64,000 nt of DNA, from the NCBI GenBank assembly GCA_947652115.1, contig OX393568.1:20185121-20249120 (forward strand). Direction: 5' to 3'. The notes below the pieces were generated by a model that saw only the letters and a list, made by a program, of their open reading frames with translations, made no database searches and had not been told where the DNA came from. The DNA is from Blastomussa wellsi (Eukaryota; Cnidaria; Anthozoa; Scleractinia; Plerogyridae). A program made the translations under genes and the position numbers. Within the stretch, counting starts at the first letter, position 1. The number at the start of each line of letters is the position of its first letter. Positions 12,801 to 23,012 of the stretch are shown here, one piece after another.

Positions 12801-13304
12801 GGCACCTATCGCACTAAAATCTCAGTGGAGAAACTAACTAGGCATATGGATATCCAGAGGTGGGATGGGAGAGGCATCGGGAAGGCAAAGAATTAACCAG
12901 CAAACCACGACTTGAAAGTAAGTGAACTGCGCATGTACTAGAATGCTTTCTGCTGACCAGTAGCCAAACTCTCCTTTTGGAGAAGAGGTTTAGAAGAAAC
13001 TTGTTAAATTAAGATGCACGTGACACCCTTTCAATTTTCTGACGGACAAGGCATTTGTAAAGCTTCTGTCAAATGTGGCACTTTTTTTGTCCTCTTACAG
13101 ACATCACCTACACCCATGACTGTTCTCGTACAACAGCCTGTTTCTGAAGTAGTAAGTAAACCTAATGATGTTGAGGCATTGCATCTGGAAGAGGGTGCAA
13201 AAGATAATGAAGAAATGGAGGAAAATAAAAACCAAGAAGACAAAGAAATCGACAAGGAGGATGATAATGGAGACGATGACTCACAGAGTGTTGAGGAAGC
13301 TTAA
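6833..13304 (+). CDS. Coiled-coil protein with acidic C-terminus, unknown function
   Basis: Five exons join in phase 0: 6833-7486, 8566-9039, 9871-9999, 12483-12605 and 13101-13304, giving up to 527 residues. All internal borders fit GT-AG (for example CAG|GTAAGA and TTGCAG|CAG). Exon 1 ends in a basic, nuclear-localisation-like KRRR segment. Exon 2 is a Ser/Thr/Pro-rich disordered stretch. Exons 3 and 4 are continuous coiled coil with heptads of Leu/Ile/Gln (ILTLRQHIQILQQEHL, then QLEKQLQTAL). Exon 5 is a Glu/Asp-rich tail ending DDDSQSVEEA. The layout suggests a nuclear scaffold or regulatory protein, but I do not recognise the family. The N-terminus is uncertain: exon 1 is Cys-rich and unlike the rest, and another open frame overlaps it at 7242-7457. 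An in-frame Met nearer the donor may be the true start. Confidence 0.65.
8376..8490 (+). mobile_element. SINE fragment
   Basis: The segment with TTGGGCAAGATTCTTTACTC matches the body of the tRNA-derived SINEs at 32165-32455 (TTGGGCAAGACACTTTACTC) and 34636-34925. The tRNA head is not recognisable. It lies in intron 1 of the coiled-coil gene. Confidence 0.45.
9600..9818 (+). mobile_element. SINE 3' end with ATT-repeat tail
   Basis: The segment starts with AATAGCCAGCTGGTTAGC, continues with TTGGGATTTTTAAC and GGCACTTAAGAAAAATGGC, and ends in a short (ATT)n run at 9797-9813. It shares its body with the SINE at 3775-4014. The tRNA-like head is missing, consistent with 5' truncation. It is intronic in the coiled-coil gene. 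Confidence 0.55.
10388..10492. repeat. Short foldback element
   Basis: CTTGTGTTAATTACATTGTT near 10388 is matched by its complement near 10473-10492, with a CTAGT/ACTAG pair further inward. A related single arm (GTTAATTACGTGTTAGTGGC) lies near 10166. It adjoins the larger foldback that begins at about 10480. Confidence 0.6.
10480..11540. repeat. Large foldback element of about 1 kb
   Basis: Two arms of roughly 500 bp are near-complements around a centre at about 10997, where CACTGATTGGATG faces CATCCAATCAGTG across 13 bases. Matching pairs run outward. Examples are CCTACCTCAGTTGTTG at 10627 with CAACAACTGAGGTAGG near 11365, and the segments flanking ATATTGTAGTCTTAATATC and its partner near 11440. 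The arms have diverged by many substitutions, so the element is not recent. No transposase is encoded. It lies in the intron between exons 3 and 4 of the coiled-coil gene. Confidence 0.8.
12025..12128. repeat. Two-copy tandem repeat, 52-bp unit
   Basis: Two adjacent copies begin ATGTCATTTACATTTT at 12025 and 12077 and continue through TACTTATAAAAATATACA with few mismatches. They are intronic and non-coding. Confidence 0.75.
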
Positions 13305-15799
13305 AAACAGACTGAACATACCTGTTGTCAAGTACCAATAGTTTACTTAAGCACTTTACGATACAATGGCAGGGTTTTCAATACAAGTTTTTATAAGTGG
13401 CCTTACAGTATGTGGCACCTGCTGGAGAGTAATATAAGATGAGAATATCTCCCCTCCATAGGGGCTTCATGAATATTGGCCTTGATTCACAATGGAGCAG
13501 CCCCCAGTCGAGAGCTCCAGTGGGTGCTGGCTCTTAATGAAAACCCTGTAATGGTCTAGAAAAGTTTCATCTCAATTTTATTTACTCTATTTAAGGCTGC
13601 ACTTTTATATGAAATAATTACTGTAATCTGTACATGTATGTCTTGCATTTATTATCATGCATTTATTAGGCCATCTTTCAACATTTTAGCATCTTATTTC
13701 TGCAAAGTTTCAGTACCAATACATTACCGATAAGTGGCAGACAGTTTGCACAGTTTGAAACAATAAGGAAAGAAATGTGCACAACAAGTAAGGAGAAATC
13801 ACTCACTTAAGTCCGGGTCAAATGAGGTTGAACTCTCATTCCTGTTTGGCCCAAAACTCTCATGCACTCTCGTTGATGATGAGAGTATTTTCTTGTTTGG
13901 CCCAAGCTGATGATAGTCAATGAGAAGACGAAAACTCTCATGAGAGACAACTCGTTTATCAACTCCTATCCTTGTGAGACTGGGACCAACAAAGCTGGTA
14001 CATGTATTTACTTTAGTCAGTCAGCTCACATTGTATTATATTTGCATGCCATTCTGGTGAGCTTTAATTTAGGTAGGATATTGATTTGGTTTATAAGTTT
14101 TGTTTTTAGAAAAAAATAATAATGTTCGCAATGGGTTGGTAATATATCGCAATGGGTTGGTAATATATGCACATGCAAGCTAAAAAATATCCGTTGTAGT
14201 CCATTGTCAACTAAATATTGCACATACTTGATTTTTAGTTTAGCAAGGCATGTCCCAATAGAGTTCATAACAATGATGTTTTTGTGAACATTGAAAATTA
14301 GCAGACAATAAAAATGTGTGGTAGGAAATTAGTATGCGCGAAAATCCAATCTCACAACTGCTTTTGAACTTTTCTAACCGAGGAGGATGTGGCGTCCTGT
14401 TCCAGAGCTTTTCGGAAGTTTAAATTTTGTTTGTCCTGGGCTGTTAGTATCAGTTTTGTCTGATGTTGAACACATTATTTTCGACGAGTTTTAGATGCTG
14501 AACTGATTGATTTGACTGCAGATGGAGTTGCTTTCAAGACAAAGAGAGCTGAGAACATTGGTAAATTAACTGCGTGACTGTGTAATTGGAATTTGGGTGA
14601 AAGAACAGTAAATATTCACCCACCCACTAGGCATAGTAAGAGTGTTTCAAATGAATGTTAATAATTGTGTTATATATTATTGGTTTTATGCAGCTTGGTT
14701 TTTTAAACTGTATTTTTATATTTTGTTTTCACATTACTTTAATTTATTCTTTCCTTTAAGACTGTTAACGTCAAAGTTAAAAGTGTTCAAAACCCAGGCT
14801 TATTATGAAGTCACATTAACACATATCTGGTATATGCAGAGCAATATGTATTAAATAATGTATGTTTACTGATAGTCTCTGGCTTGTGTGTACCTTAATG
14901 TGAAACTGCTTGTAGTAAACCTTGTTCTAGCCCATTTCATTAGTTCTGTACTATTGTTGCAAAAGAATATGGGACAGTAGTTTTGTAGAATAAACAACAG
15001 CGCAGTCATTTTGATAAAAATATTGTACTCAATAAACCCATTCATTCCCTACAGTGACTAGGTTTAATCTTGCTTCAGTAAAAATCATTCAAGGTTTGCT
15101 AATAAAAATTTAATAGCGAAGCACACAAGTGACGTCATGACTCAGGCAAACGAACCGGGATTGCGGATGAAGCAAGAAAGCCAGTGATCCAAAAACACTT
15201 TTGACACGAAAACTTCAACTACTTTCCCTGTATTCCTTTCAGAACGTGCTGTTTTCCAAATCTTGCTGTGGTGCAATAATTTGCATTCTATTTTTAGACT
15301 TTGTGCGCTTCGCTATCATTAGCCTCCAAACAAACATCATTACAGAACTAGAAACTCCAAAGATTTTTTTTATCCAGCAAACTATTAAGACAAAGTGAAG
15401 TCTCTTTGTGACACTTTTTTTTAATTTCCCTTTACCCGCCCCTCCATATTGCATTCTGTTTTCAATTTTCAATTTTAACATAATTTTCCATGGCTTTCCA
15501 TGACCCACACTTAAATTCCATGAATTTCCAGGCCTGGAAAATTAAATTCTAAAATTCCATGATTTTCCAGGTTTTTTATGACCTGTATGAACCCCGCCCT
15601 GGGACATCCAAAACAAAGAAACGTTAAGCTGACTGGATAAAGTCGCTTTGTTCTGGTTCTCCCACTGCATAACTTGCACTCTTTTGCATCCCAGCATGGC
15701 TGATTTTATACCATGTGACCGGATTCTGCAAAGGGCCTATTCAGTTCAGTAAGTCCTATAATACTGAGATTAAGTCCATACATTGTACTTGTTGCAAAC
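13305..15799. other. 3' flank and intergenic sequence
   Basis: After the coiled-coil gene's stop there is AT-rich non-coding sequence. An AATAAA at 14308-14313 is a candidate polyadenylation signal. A 21-bp unit (CGCAATGGGTTGGTAATATAT) is tandemly duplicated at 14127-14168. CTCTCAT motifs recur at 13830-13960 without forming a clear array. No exon was recognised. Confidence 0.5.
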
Positions 15800-16575
15800 T
15801 GTGTACTTTAAAGGCCATTTCCAGTCCATACTGCGCAGTCTCGAGATTTGTTTACATTTCTGATTTGAATCTGTTGATATGTTACACTTCGGTAACTGCG
15901 TACATGAAGTTTTTGAGTCCGCCATTACAGGTCGTTTTGTTTGGGAGTTCGCAATGAGCTGAAACGTCGGTTTGGAATATTGTTGAGGTCCTTTTACTCT
16001 TTATTGTTGTTTTGCAGGGATATCGGATGTTAATAGTGAAGAAAAAGATAAGTTTTAACCTGTAATTTTCATTTGGTTTGTTTACATTTCATTGTGTGAG
16101 GCATGATAAACATTGCAGGTGGAGATTGCACAGAACGGACTGGAAATGGCCTTTAATTTACTATTAATTTATAAAAGGCTTTTTGCCACAAAGACAAGGT
16201 GGAGTAAGAACTGTTGTGATGAAGGAGATTGGTAATTCCCACGTCACAATTAGTAAAAATAAAGTAACTCTTTGCATATTACATTTAAGATGATTGCCAG
16301 TCGATACTTCACAATCTCCATCTACAATGATTATTCGAGTCTGACAAGAAGGAATGTTTACTATCCAAAATGAAAATTACAAGAAAAGTAAATGACGCTC
16401 AACAATACGCCAAACCAACATTTCAGTTCATTGAGCACTCCGAAACAAAACACCCTGTAATGGCAGACTAAAAACTTCATGTACACTGTTACCAAGTGTC
16501 ATTTATCAATGAATTCAAAACAAAAATGAAAACGAATCCCAAGACTGCGCAGTATGGACTTGTATCTTGTTAAAT
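15800..16575. repeat. Foldback element of about 760 bp
   Basis: The left arm (about 15820-15990), with CCATACTGCGCAGTCT and then TACATGAAGTTTTT and GCCATTACAGG, is complemented in order by the right arm (about 16400-16570). A second inner pair is formed by GGCCATTTCCAGTCC at 15812 and GGACTGGAAATGGCC near 16138. The middle (16018-16155) recurs at 52585-52735. No protein is encoded. Confidence 0.75.
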
Positions 16576-16875
16576 GAACAGTGCAGCGCCCATGCTGCTT
16601 GCCATCCCCTCCCTCCTCTTGGGGCCTATTCCAACAGCCATTTAGAAGCCACCAGGGGAGTGCCCCACAGTCAGTAAGTTAATTTGTAATAAGTTTCTCT
16701 AAATAAAATCATAAAATAATAATTTTATTCTCGTAACTTAGAAATTGAGAATTTATCTTTTTGTTTTGTTTTGTTTTTCATATAAAAATAAACCTGCAAT
16801 TTTACACCCCTCTTGACCTGTTTTAACGATATATTAAATATATTCAAACTTAATGATACTCTGTTTTCCACGGGT

Positions 16876-19764
16876 TTAAAAGTGCCAGTTCGATTTGACA
16901 CGTTGGTTAAGTTCCATTGCTTCTGTAATACTTCTATCATACTCCTGCCACCAAAGGTTTCTTTCCCCATCATCAACATTGGATGAATGAGGAAAATTGT
17001 ACCTCTCTGGCCTGGGACAACCATAATGTTCTTGGGAAGCAATATACTCATTTTCCATAAGTCCTGATGCTTTGCGCTTCAAATTTTCATGAATTCTGTC
17101 GCAAACAAGGCACTCAAATCCTGTCACGTAGTTCTGCTGCTCAAATGAATTACCCCATGGGCGATTTTTCATGAAGTTTAAAAGCCTCTTATTAGTAACC
17201 CCTTTACGTTTAAATTCTAAGTATTTGGCATATTCTTCATCGTTTCTATCTAGCCTTTTGATAAATTTAGCTAACTCCTTTGGACTTTCAAAATCATCCA
17301 CAAGTATAATAGAATGATTATTTGGCATCCAATCCTGAACTGTTGGTGATCCTTTATAAATGGGGACAGAACCCAATACAAGTGGTCTCCACAGCTTCTC
17401 GGTTATGTAATCGTCGCATATTGCATTTTCAAATGACAATGTAAACTTGTATTTTGCGATGATATCGTGAAACCCTTTGCTATCCATGGTTAATGGGTTC
17501 TTGAACTCTTCTGGAAGATCTTTATTATGCAAGCAAGCTCCATAAGAGTCTACTTTTACATATTTCATTAATTCTGCAATGTATTCATCTCTATCTGAAG
17601 GAGGATTGCATCCACTCTGAACATACACTACTGAAGCAAGATGGCTGATACTCTTCTCGTGGATGTCATACCGTGGATTTTTTAGTAATTCAGCTAAAGA
17701 TGAAAGCATTTGAGTGACCAGAGGGTAATCTGATGACCTTCGGAACGTAGCAGTATGATTGAAAAGTTCAATTGTGGTTTGATGGTGTAGAATGGGGTTG
17801 TTCTTGGGTGATTCTTCATGGATTAAGGCCCATTCATGGTGTCCTGAATATAAATACAAATAGAGAAAAAATGAGTCAAATTAGGGGAGGAACTATGTGG
17901 TAAAGTCTAGTTTTTAATCCTGTAGCGGTAACAAATTTCGATCATTTAGTAATTTTTGTTGATTAACAACTGCATCATGCTGTATGGAAGATGGGTGCCT
18001 AGCAGGCTGTTAGCCAGATGCTCGTTAAGGCATCCTTTGGATGGCCACCTTTTAAAGAAAATTGTTTTATATTTTTCCATATAAATTGTTCATTTTAGCA
18101 GGCCCCAGCGCATTTTGGACGGCCACTTATGGAATCCTGACTAAAAGCCTGGTGCCTAGGATATCCAGGGGCCTCCACCGTGACCAGCCGACTCCAAGAC
18201 AACAAAACACTCCCCTTGCTGGTAATCCCCGCAACCCAGCGATGAGCCCCCATGATATCTTCCAGGCACCTGTCACACTGATTTAACAGTGGATAAGGGC
18301 CAAAATTTTTTTGGAAGAAAATCGCCCTGCGAAGGTCTACAGTAACCTCAAATTGTATTTAACAGCATTTAAAACATGGCACGACGGATGAGCAATTATT
18401 GTGAATTGGCACCGTGTCTAAAATAATAGTTTTACTACTATTACTACAACTACCAATTGTCTGTAATCATACTTTGATTAAAAAATCAGACTCCTTTTTT
18501 CACCAACCCAGTTTAACATTGCTAGTTACAAGCTGGCTGTCAAGTTTGCATGCAAATTATATCAGGCAACAGGCACCAATAAGCAAAAGAAATTTGGTAA
18601 TTGTAGCTTACCAAGCCTTGGAAGAGGTAAGTCATTTCCAGTGAACGATGTGCCATAGAACATAAAAGCCTTGGTCCTTGGATGTGTCTGGAATTTGCGA
18701 GCCTCGGTAAAGTAGCATTCACCAAGTTTGCACCTCTTGATGTCATTTCCATGCGTAAATGCAGTCCACCAAAGAATTATGGGTAGTTTGTACTTGGCTG
18801 CATACGCGGCGGGTTTTCTGATGTTTTTCAAAGCATGTTCAACTTCATCATAATAAATTTCTTCTGGAAGAAAACAAAACAATCAAAACAATACTACATG
18901 GTGGTGGGTCGTAGGGGGGGGGGGGGGAGAAGGTGCCTCTATTTTTTTTTTCAATACCCTGCTGTATTCTTCGTGGTGTAGAAATATTACTAAAAATCAA
19001 GGGCATGATTTCAACTGCTCAGAGTTCATTAAAAATAGTAACACAGCAGCTACTAAAAATACTAAAACATGACTGCAAATTCAAGTTATCACAATTGGTT
19101 GTTATTTAAGTGGCCACTTGTCTGTATGCATGAAGGTGGTGGCAAACAAGGACATTTTCTCCCGATTCACCAGTCCCCCTCCCACCCTTTTATATGCCTG
19201 CAACAAATATTACCGCGTAACGTTTGTGTGCCAGCGATACCTGGGGTACCTGTGACTCCATTGACACTAATCATCCATCCACACTCAATGCTCATAATTT
19301 CGAAAAATGCCAGTAAAACACAGCATGGATCTCTGCAGGCAATCTCCTAAGTAGCCCCTCCCCACTCGAAAAATCCTGACTGTTTCCCGCCCTACGCCAC
19401 CCCCAGGGGGACTAAAGCTGGAACGGCATATTCATAAAATTGGCTCAGATTGACACATGCATGAAATTTTGCGATCTCAAGCTCTTGAACGCAAAATTCA
19501 AAATAACACACCTTCTGAATAACGTTCTTTCCAGTTTTCGTCAACATCAAGGAAATTGAATACGTGTATTTTGTTTTCCGATTCCTTGATTCCTCCGCTG
19601 TCTTCCTTCCATTGAATACCGTTTACAGCCTCAGCACTCTCGTCATACGGGATGCCATCACTACCAAAGCCAAAAAACAACTCCGTAGACAACAGAACAA
19701 CCGCTAGCACAAAACATATCCCTAAAAATACTCTGTAGAAACTCCAGAGGCGAAATACCTCCAT
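16876..19764 (-). CDS. FUT11-like: GT10 fucosyltransferase, FUT10/FUT11 type
   Basis: Three exons join in phase 1 (19764-19512, 18863-18612, 17843-16876), giving 490 residues, close to human FUT11. Residues 1-30 hold a short cytoplasmic tail and one membrane anchor (VFLGICFVLAVVLL), the type II layout of ER/Golgi glycosyltransferases. The alpha-1,3-fucosyltransferase hallmark lies at about residues 306-328 (FENAICDDYITEKLWRP, then LGSVPIYKGSP). A C-terminal Cys-rich segment with CLVCDR is also present. GT10 enzymes transfer fucose from GDP-fucose. FUT10 and FUT11 diverge from the Lewis-type enzymes and are reported to be protein O-fucosyltransferases acting on EMI domains in the ER, so that activity is the likelier one here, by inference. 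TTTATT near 16723 could be its polyadenylation signal. It is transcribed divergently from the MRG15 gene. FUT10 versus FUT11 orthology cannot be settled by eye. Confidence 0.92.
18917..18931. repeat. Poly-G tract
   Basis: A run of about a dozen G lies in the second intron side of the fucosyltransferase gene, close to the exon 2 acceptor. Similar G or C runs occur near 22090, 33788, 40568, 59582, 59673 and 63056. Confidence 0.8.
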
Positions 19765-20017
19765 TTGCTTCCCTTTGCTGCAGCTCCATTCTGCAGAGCG
19801 AAGTGAATGGCGGGAAAATCTGTATGACTGACCTTAAGCTAATGCTGATTGGTCAATTTTTAACAATAGTTAAAACGAGTTCACCAATCAGAAACCGTGA
19901 TATATTAATTCCCGACGATTGTACCACGTTTTTTGGCTTCGACAAGTCGGCATATTCAGCTCTGGTTCGCACTCGAAGAGCAAGGTTTGTGTTGTGTGAG
20001 TCAGCAATTTCCTTCAA
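19765..20017. promoter_or_regulatory. Divergent promoter between fucosyltransferase and MRG15 genes
   Basis: Only 253 bp separate the two opposed ATG codons, so both 5' UTRs and both core promoters must overlap here unless there are untranslated upstream exons. The region contains inverted ATTGGT/ACCAAT boxes (CTGATTGGTCAATTT near 19847 and TTCACCAATCAG near 19880), which look like NF-Y-type CCAAT elements in both orientations. No TATA box is obvious. Confidence 0.65.
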
Positions 20018-23012
20018 ATGATGCCTCCCAAGTTGAAATTTGGCGAAGGCGAACGGATTCTCTGCTACCATGGTCCTCTGATTTATGAAGCAAAGTGCAT
20101 GAAAGGCCAGATGAAAGACAAAGTCACCAGATATCTCATTCATTACAACGGCTGGAATAAGAATTGGGACGAATGGGTTCCGGAGAACCGGGTGCTTAAA
20201 TTCAACGAGGCTAATCTACAGAAACAGAGAGAGCTTAGAGAACAAAACTTGTATGTATTACTTTAATTCTTTGAACAACACCCATGTTATTGGTTTTGTT
20301 TCTTGGTTAAATGGCCGAAACTTGGGACAAACTTGTTCAAAGCTCGAGCAAGCAACAGTCAACCACGTGCGCTGATATATCGATGGCTGACCCGAAGCCT
20401 TTTCACTTTCTGTTTCCAGCTAAGGAAGTGCGGCTTATTTAAAGGAAATCCTTAATGCTGACCACGAATCTTTGCTCAGTAGAAAGAGAGATCCAGTTTT
20501 CTCATTTGCGTGATGTGGCTGTAAATATTCGATTTTGTTTTTTACGAGTTATAAACAAGCCATGCAAGTCAGGCCTTATTTGCAAACAAGAAAATAAATT
20601 TTCACTAAACACTACAGCAAGAAATATTGTTTCTTAAATGTAGGACATTTAAGGATAAATTCTACTGTTAGCAGGTATTTGAAAGTATTTGTCAAGGGAG
20701 AGAGAGGTATACATACATGCAGCAATTTTTTGTCTTCTACCAGACAGTACTGTTGTACTTAAAAGTGCTGAGATACCTCATTTAAGACCAGACTATTTTG
20801 TGTTTCCTGTTAGGGGTGGTGTTAAGCGAAAACGATTTGTTATTTTAGTTCCTACTGTATAATTGTGTTTAAAAGTCATCTATAAATGGAGAGCAATGCA
20901 ACAGCGAGAAGTAATTGCATAATATCAAATCCAAAATAAATTATGCTTTCACCTGAAAACTGAGCTCCAAGTTTTCTTTGAATCGCAAATTTAGCATGAA
21001 GAGATGTTGTTGAACCTAAGCAGCATCAGTTACAAGAATTCACCAGTTCGCTGCAAGCAGTGCTTCTCTCTGTTGAAAGATACATGTATGATTCATGTAG
21101 TTTATCAACATGTTGAACTGGCTTTAAAATTCCTTCAGCCAATACACAAAACAAAAGCATTACTAACAATATTAGATTCAAAACCCAGAATCAGTGGTAG
21201 GATTATGAGTTCTTCTTGATAGCAATATCTTCGTCTAAGATCTTCGTTAATCCTTATGGTAAGGATTACTGCAGACTGAGAATTATGAACTACATGTAAT
21301 TAACATTTTTAAGATTTGATGCTGGAAAACAAAGATTGTACACATTACATCTTTAGAGATAATTATTTCAGTGTGTGTGTGGGAAGTTTGTAGTATTGCT
21401 GAGTATTTTATCAGCCCATAAAAATGCAAAATTAATGACTTGTGAAAATGTACCACTCTCAACACTTTATAACAATGTGTATGGTAAGAGTATTATTTTT
21501 CAGTTTTCGTGGTGTGATAACCATACTTGAACTGTGCTTTGCATCATAGACAGAACAAGAAGTACATGTAGCCTGTTTAACCTGTTTGCTAGAATGCAAG
21601 TGACATGCCATTTTTCCTGTTTTGCTTTGATATTTTTGCTGTGCTGTAGAGAAGTTACCGTAGGTGTACATGTATGTTGGTTGTCTGTTCTTGTGGTGCA
21701 GTGCATGTGGACTCAGCTGTGCCTTACCCACGATCCTTCTGCCCTGTGCCTGGGATCGAGACCTCTGACCACCTCCAAACTTGTGGGCATCTGCAGAGTA
21801 CTTGTTCTGTAATTTTCAGCCAATCAGATGGTCAGATTTGACAACAAGGCTGCCAATTACTGACTTCCAGTGTTTGGGGCAGACCAGAAGGATCGTGGGC
21901 TCTTGGGACAAGAATGTGCCTTAACCTCAAACAAGAAAGTCAACAAGCAAGATCTGTGAAAAGTCCTCCATTCATAGCTTGGTGCTTGTACATTGTACTT
22001 ATAATGCATGTGCATTATGGTGTACTGTAAGTTTCTAGATTTGGCCAAGGTCCTAAGCTACAAATTTTATTCTCACAGTTACTCTCTCAGTGGGGGGGGG
22101 GGGAGTGAACAACAAAATACCAGGCCCCTTCTGTGGGGAGGGGGCAGCAATATGACTTAAAACGGCTTGGTGGTTGCCATTGAAGTTGGGTTAAAAGGGA
22201 TTTAATTAATTTTCTCTTTCAACTGATGGAATATTGCTTAGTTTGTTTTGTACATACATGACTTTGTAGATCATTCCTCCACTTCCACCTTTAAATAAAT
22301 AATATTATGTATATATATATATTTCTTTCCTTCTCTTAGGAAGAGCAAGAAATCAAAAAAGCGAACTGATAAAGCTGTGGGGGAAAATGACAAACCAAGT
22401 TTAAAACGTGAACCAGTGCTAGAGGGTCCTGGTCCAGTTAGGAAAAAGAGAACCAGAATAGCAAATCCTATAGAAAGTGACGAGAACTTTGCATCACGTG
22501 TTGATGTAAAAATAACTATTCCAGATGATCTGAAACAATGGCTTATAGATGACTGGGATCTCGTAACACGCCAAAAGCAACTAGTCCCCATTCCAAGGAA
22601 AAAGAATGTTAAAGAGATTCTGGATGAGTATGTTAAGACACGGACTGCTTGTCCTGATGATGGATTGAAACCCGGAGTTGTCCAAGAGGTTGCAGATGGT
22701 ATTCAAGAATATTTTAACGTCATGCTGGGCACTCAGTTATTATACAAATTTGAAAGGACTCAATATGGTGACATTCTTACTGAACACACGAACCTTCCTA
22801 TGTCACATTTATACGGAGCAGAACATTTGCTGAGACTTTTTGTCAAGCTTGGTAATGCCCTGTCTTTCTCCAGCCTGGATGAGAAGAGTGTTCGATTTGT
22901 GGTGACACACATTCAAGACTTTTTGGATTATTTGTCTAGGAATGCAGATGGCTTGTTTACAACAGACTATGAGACTGCCACACCAGAGTACCATCGCAGA
23001 GCAGCCACATGA
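20018..23012 (+). CDS. MORF4L1: MRG15 chromodomain protein (MORF4L1 orthologue)
   Basis: Two exons join in phase 2 (20018-20250 and 22340-23012), giving 301 residues. Residues 8-75 are an MRG-type chromodomain with GEGERILCYHGPLIYEAK and WNKNWDEWVPENRVLK, which in this family reads H3K36-methylated nucleosomes. A short Lys-rich linker follows (KSKKSKKR, RKKRTR). The MRG domain covers about residues 145-298, with WLIDDWDLVTRQKQL, YFNVMLGTQLLYKFER and the ending PEYHRRA. MRG15 recruits NuA4/Tip60 acetyltransferase and Sin3/HDAC complexes in the nucleus. The start is ATG 20018 or the adjacent ATG 20021. The linker is shorter than in human MRG15, so a small exon in the 2-kb intron could have been missed, although the direct join keeps the frame. 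A candidate polyadenylation signal is AATAAA at 23955. Confidence 0.93.
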
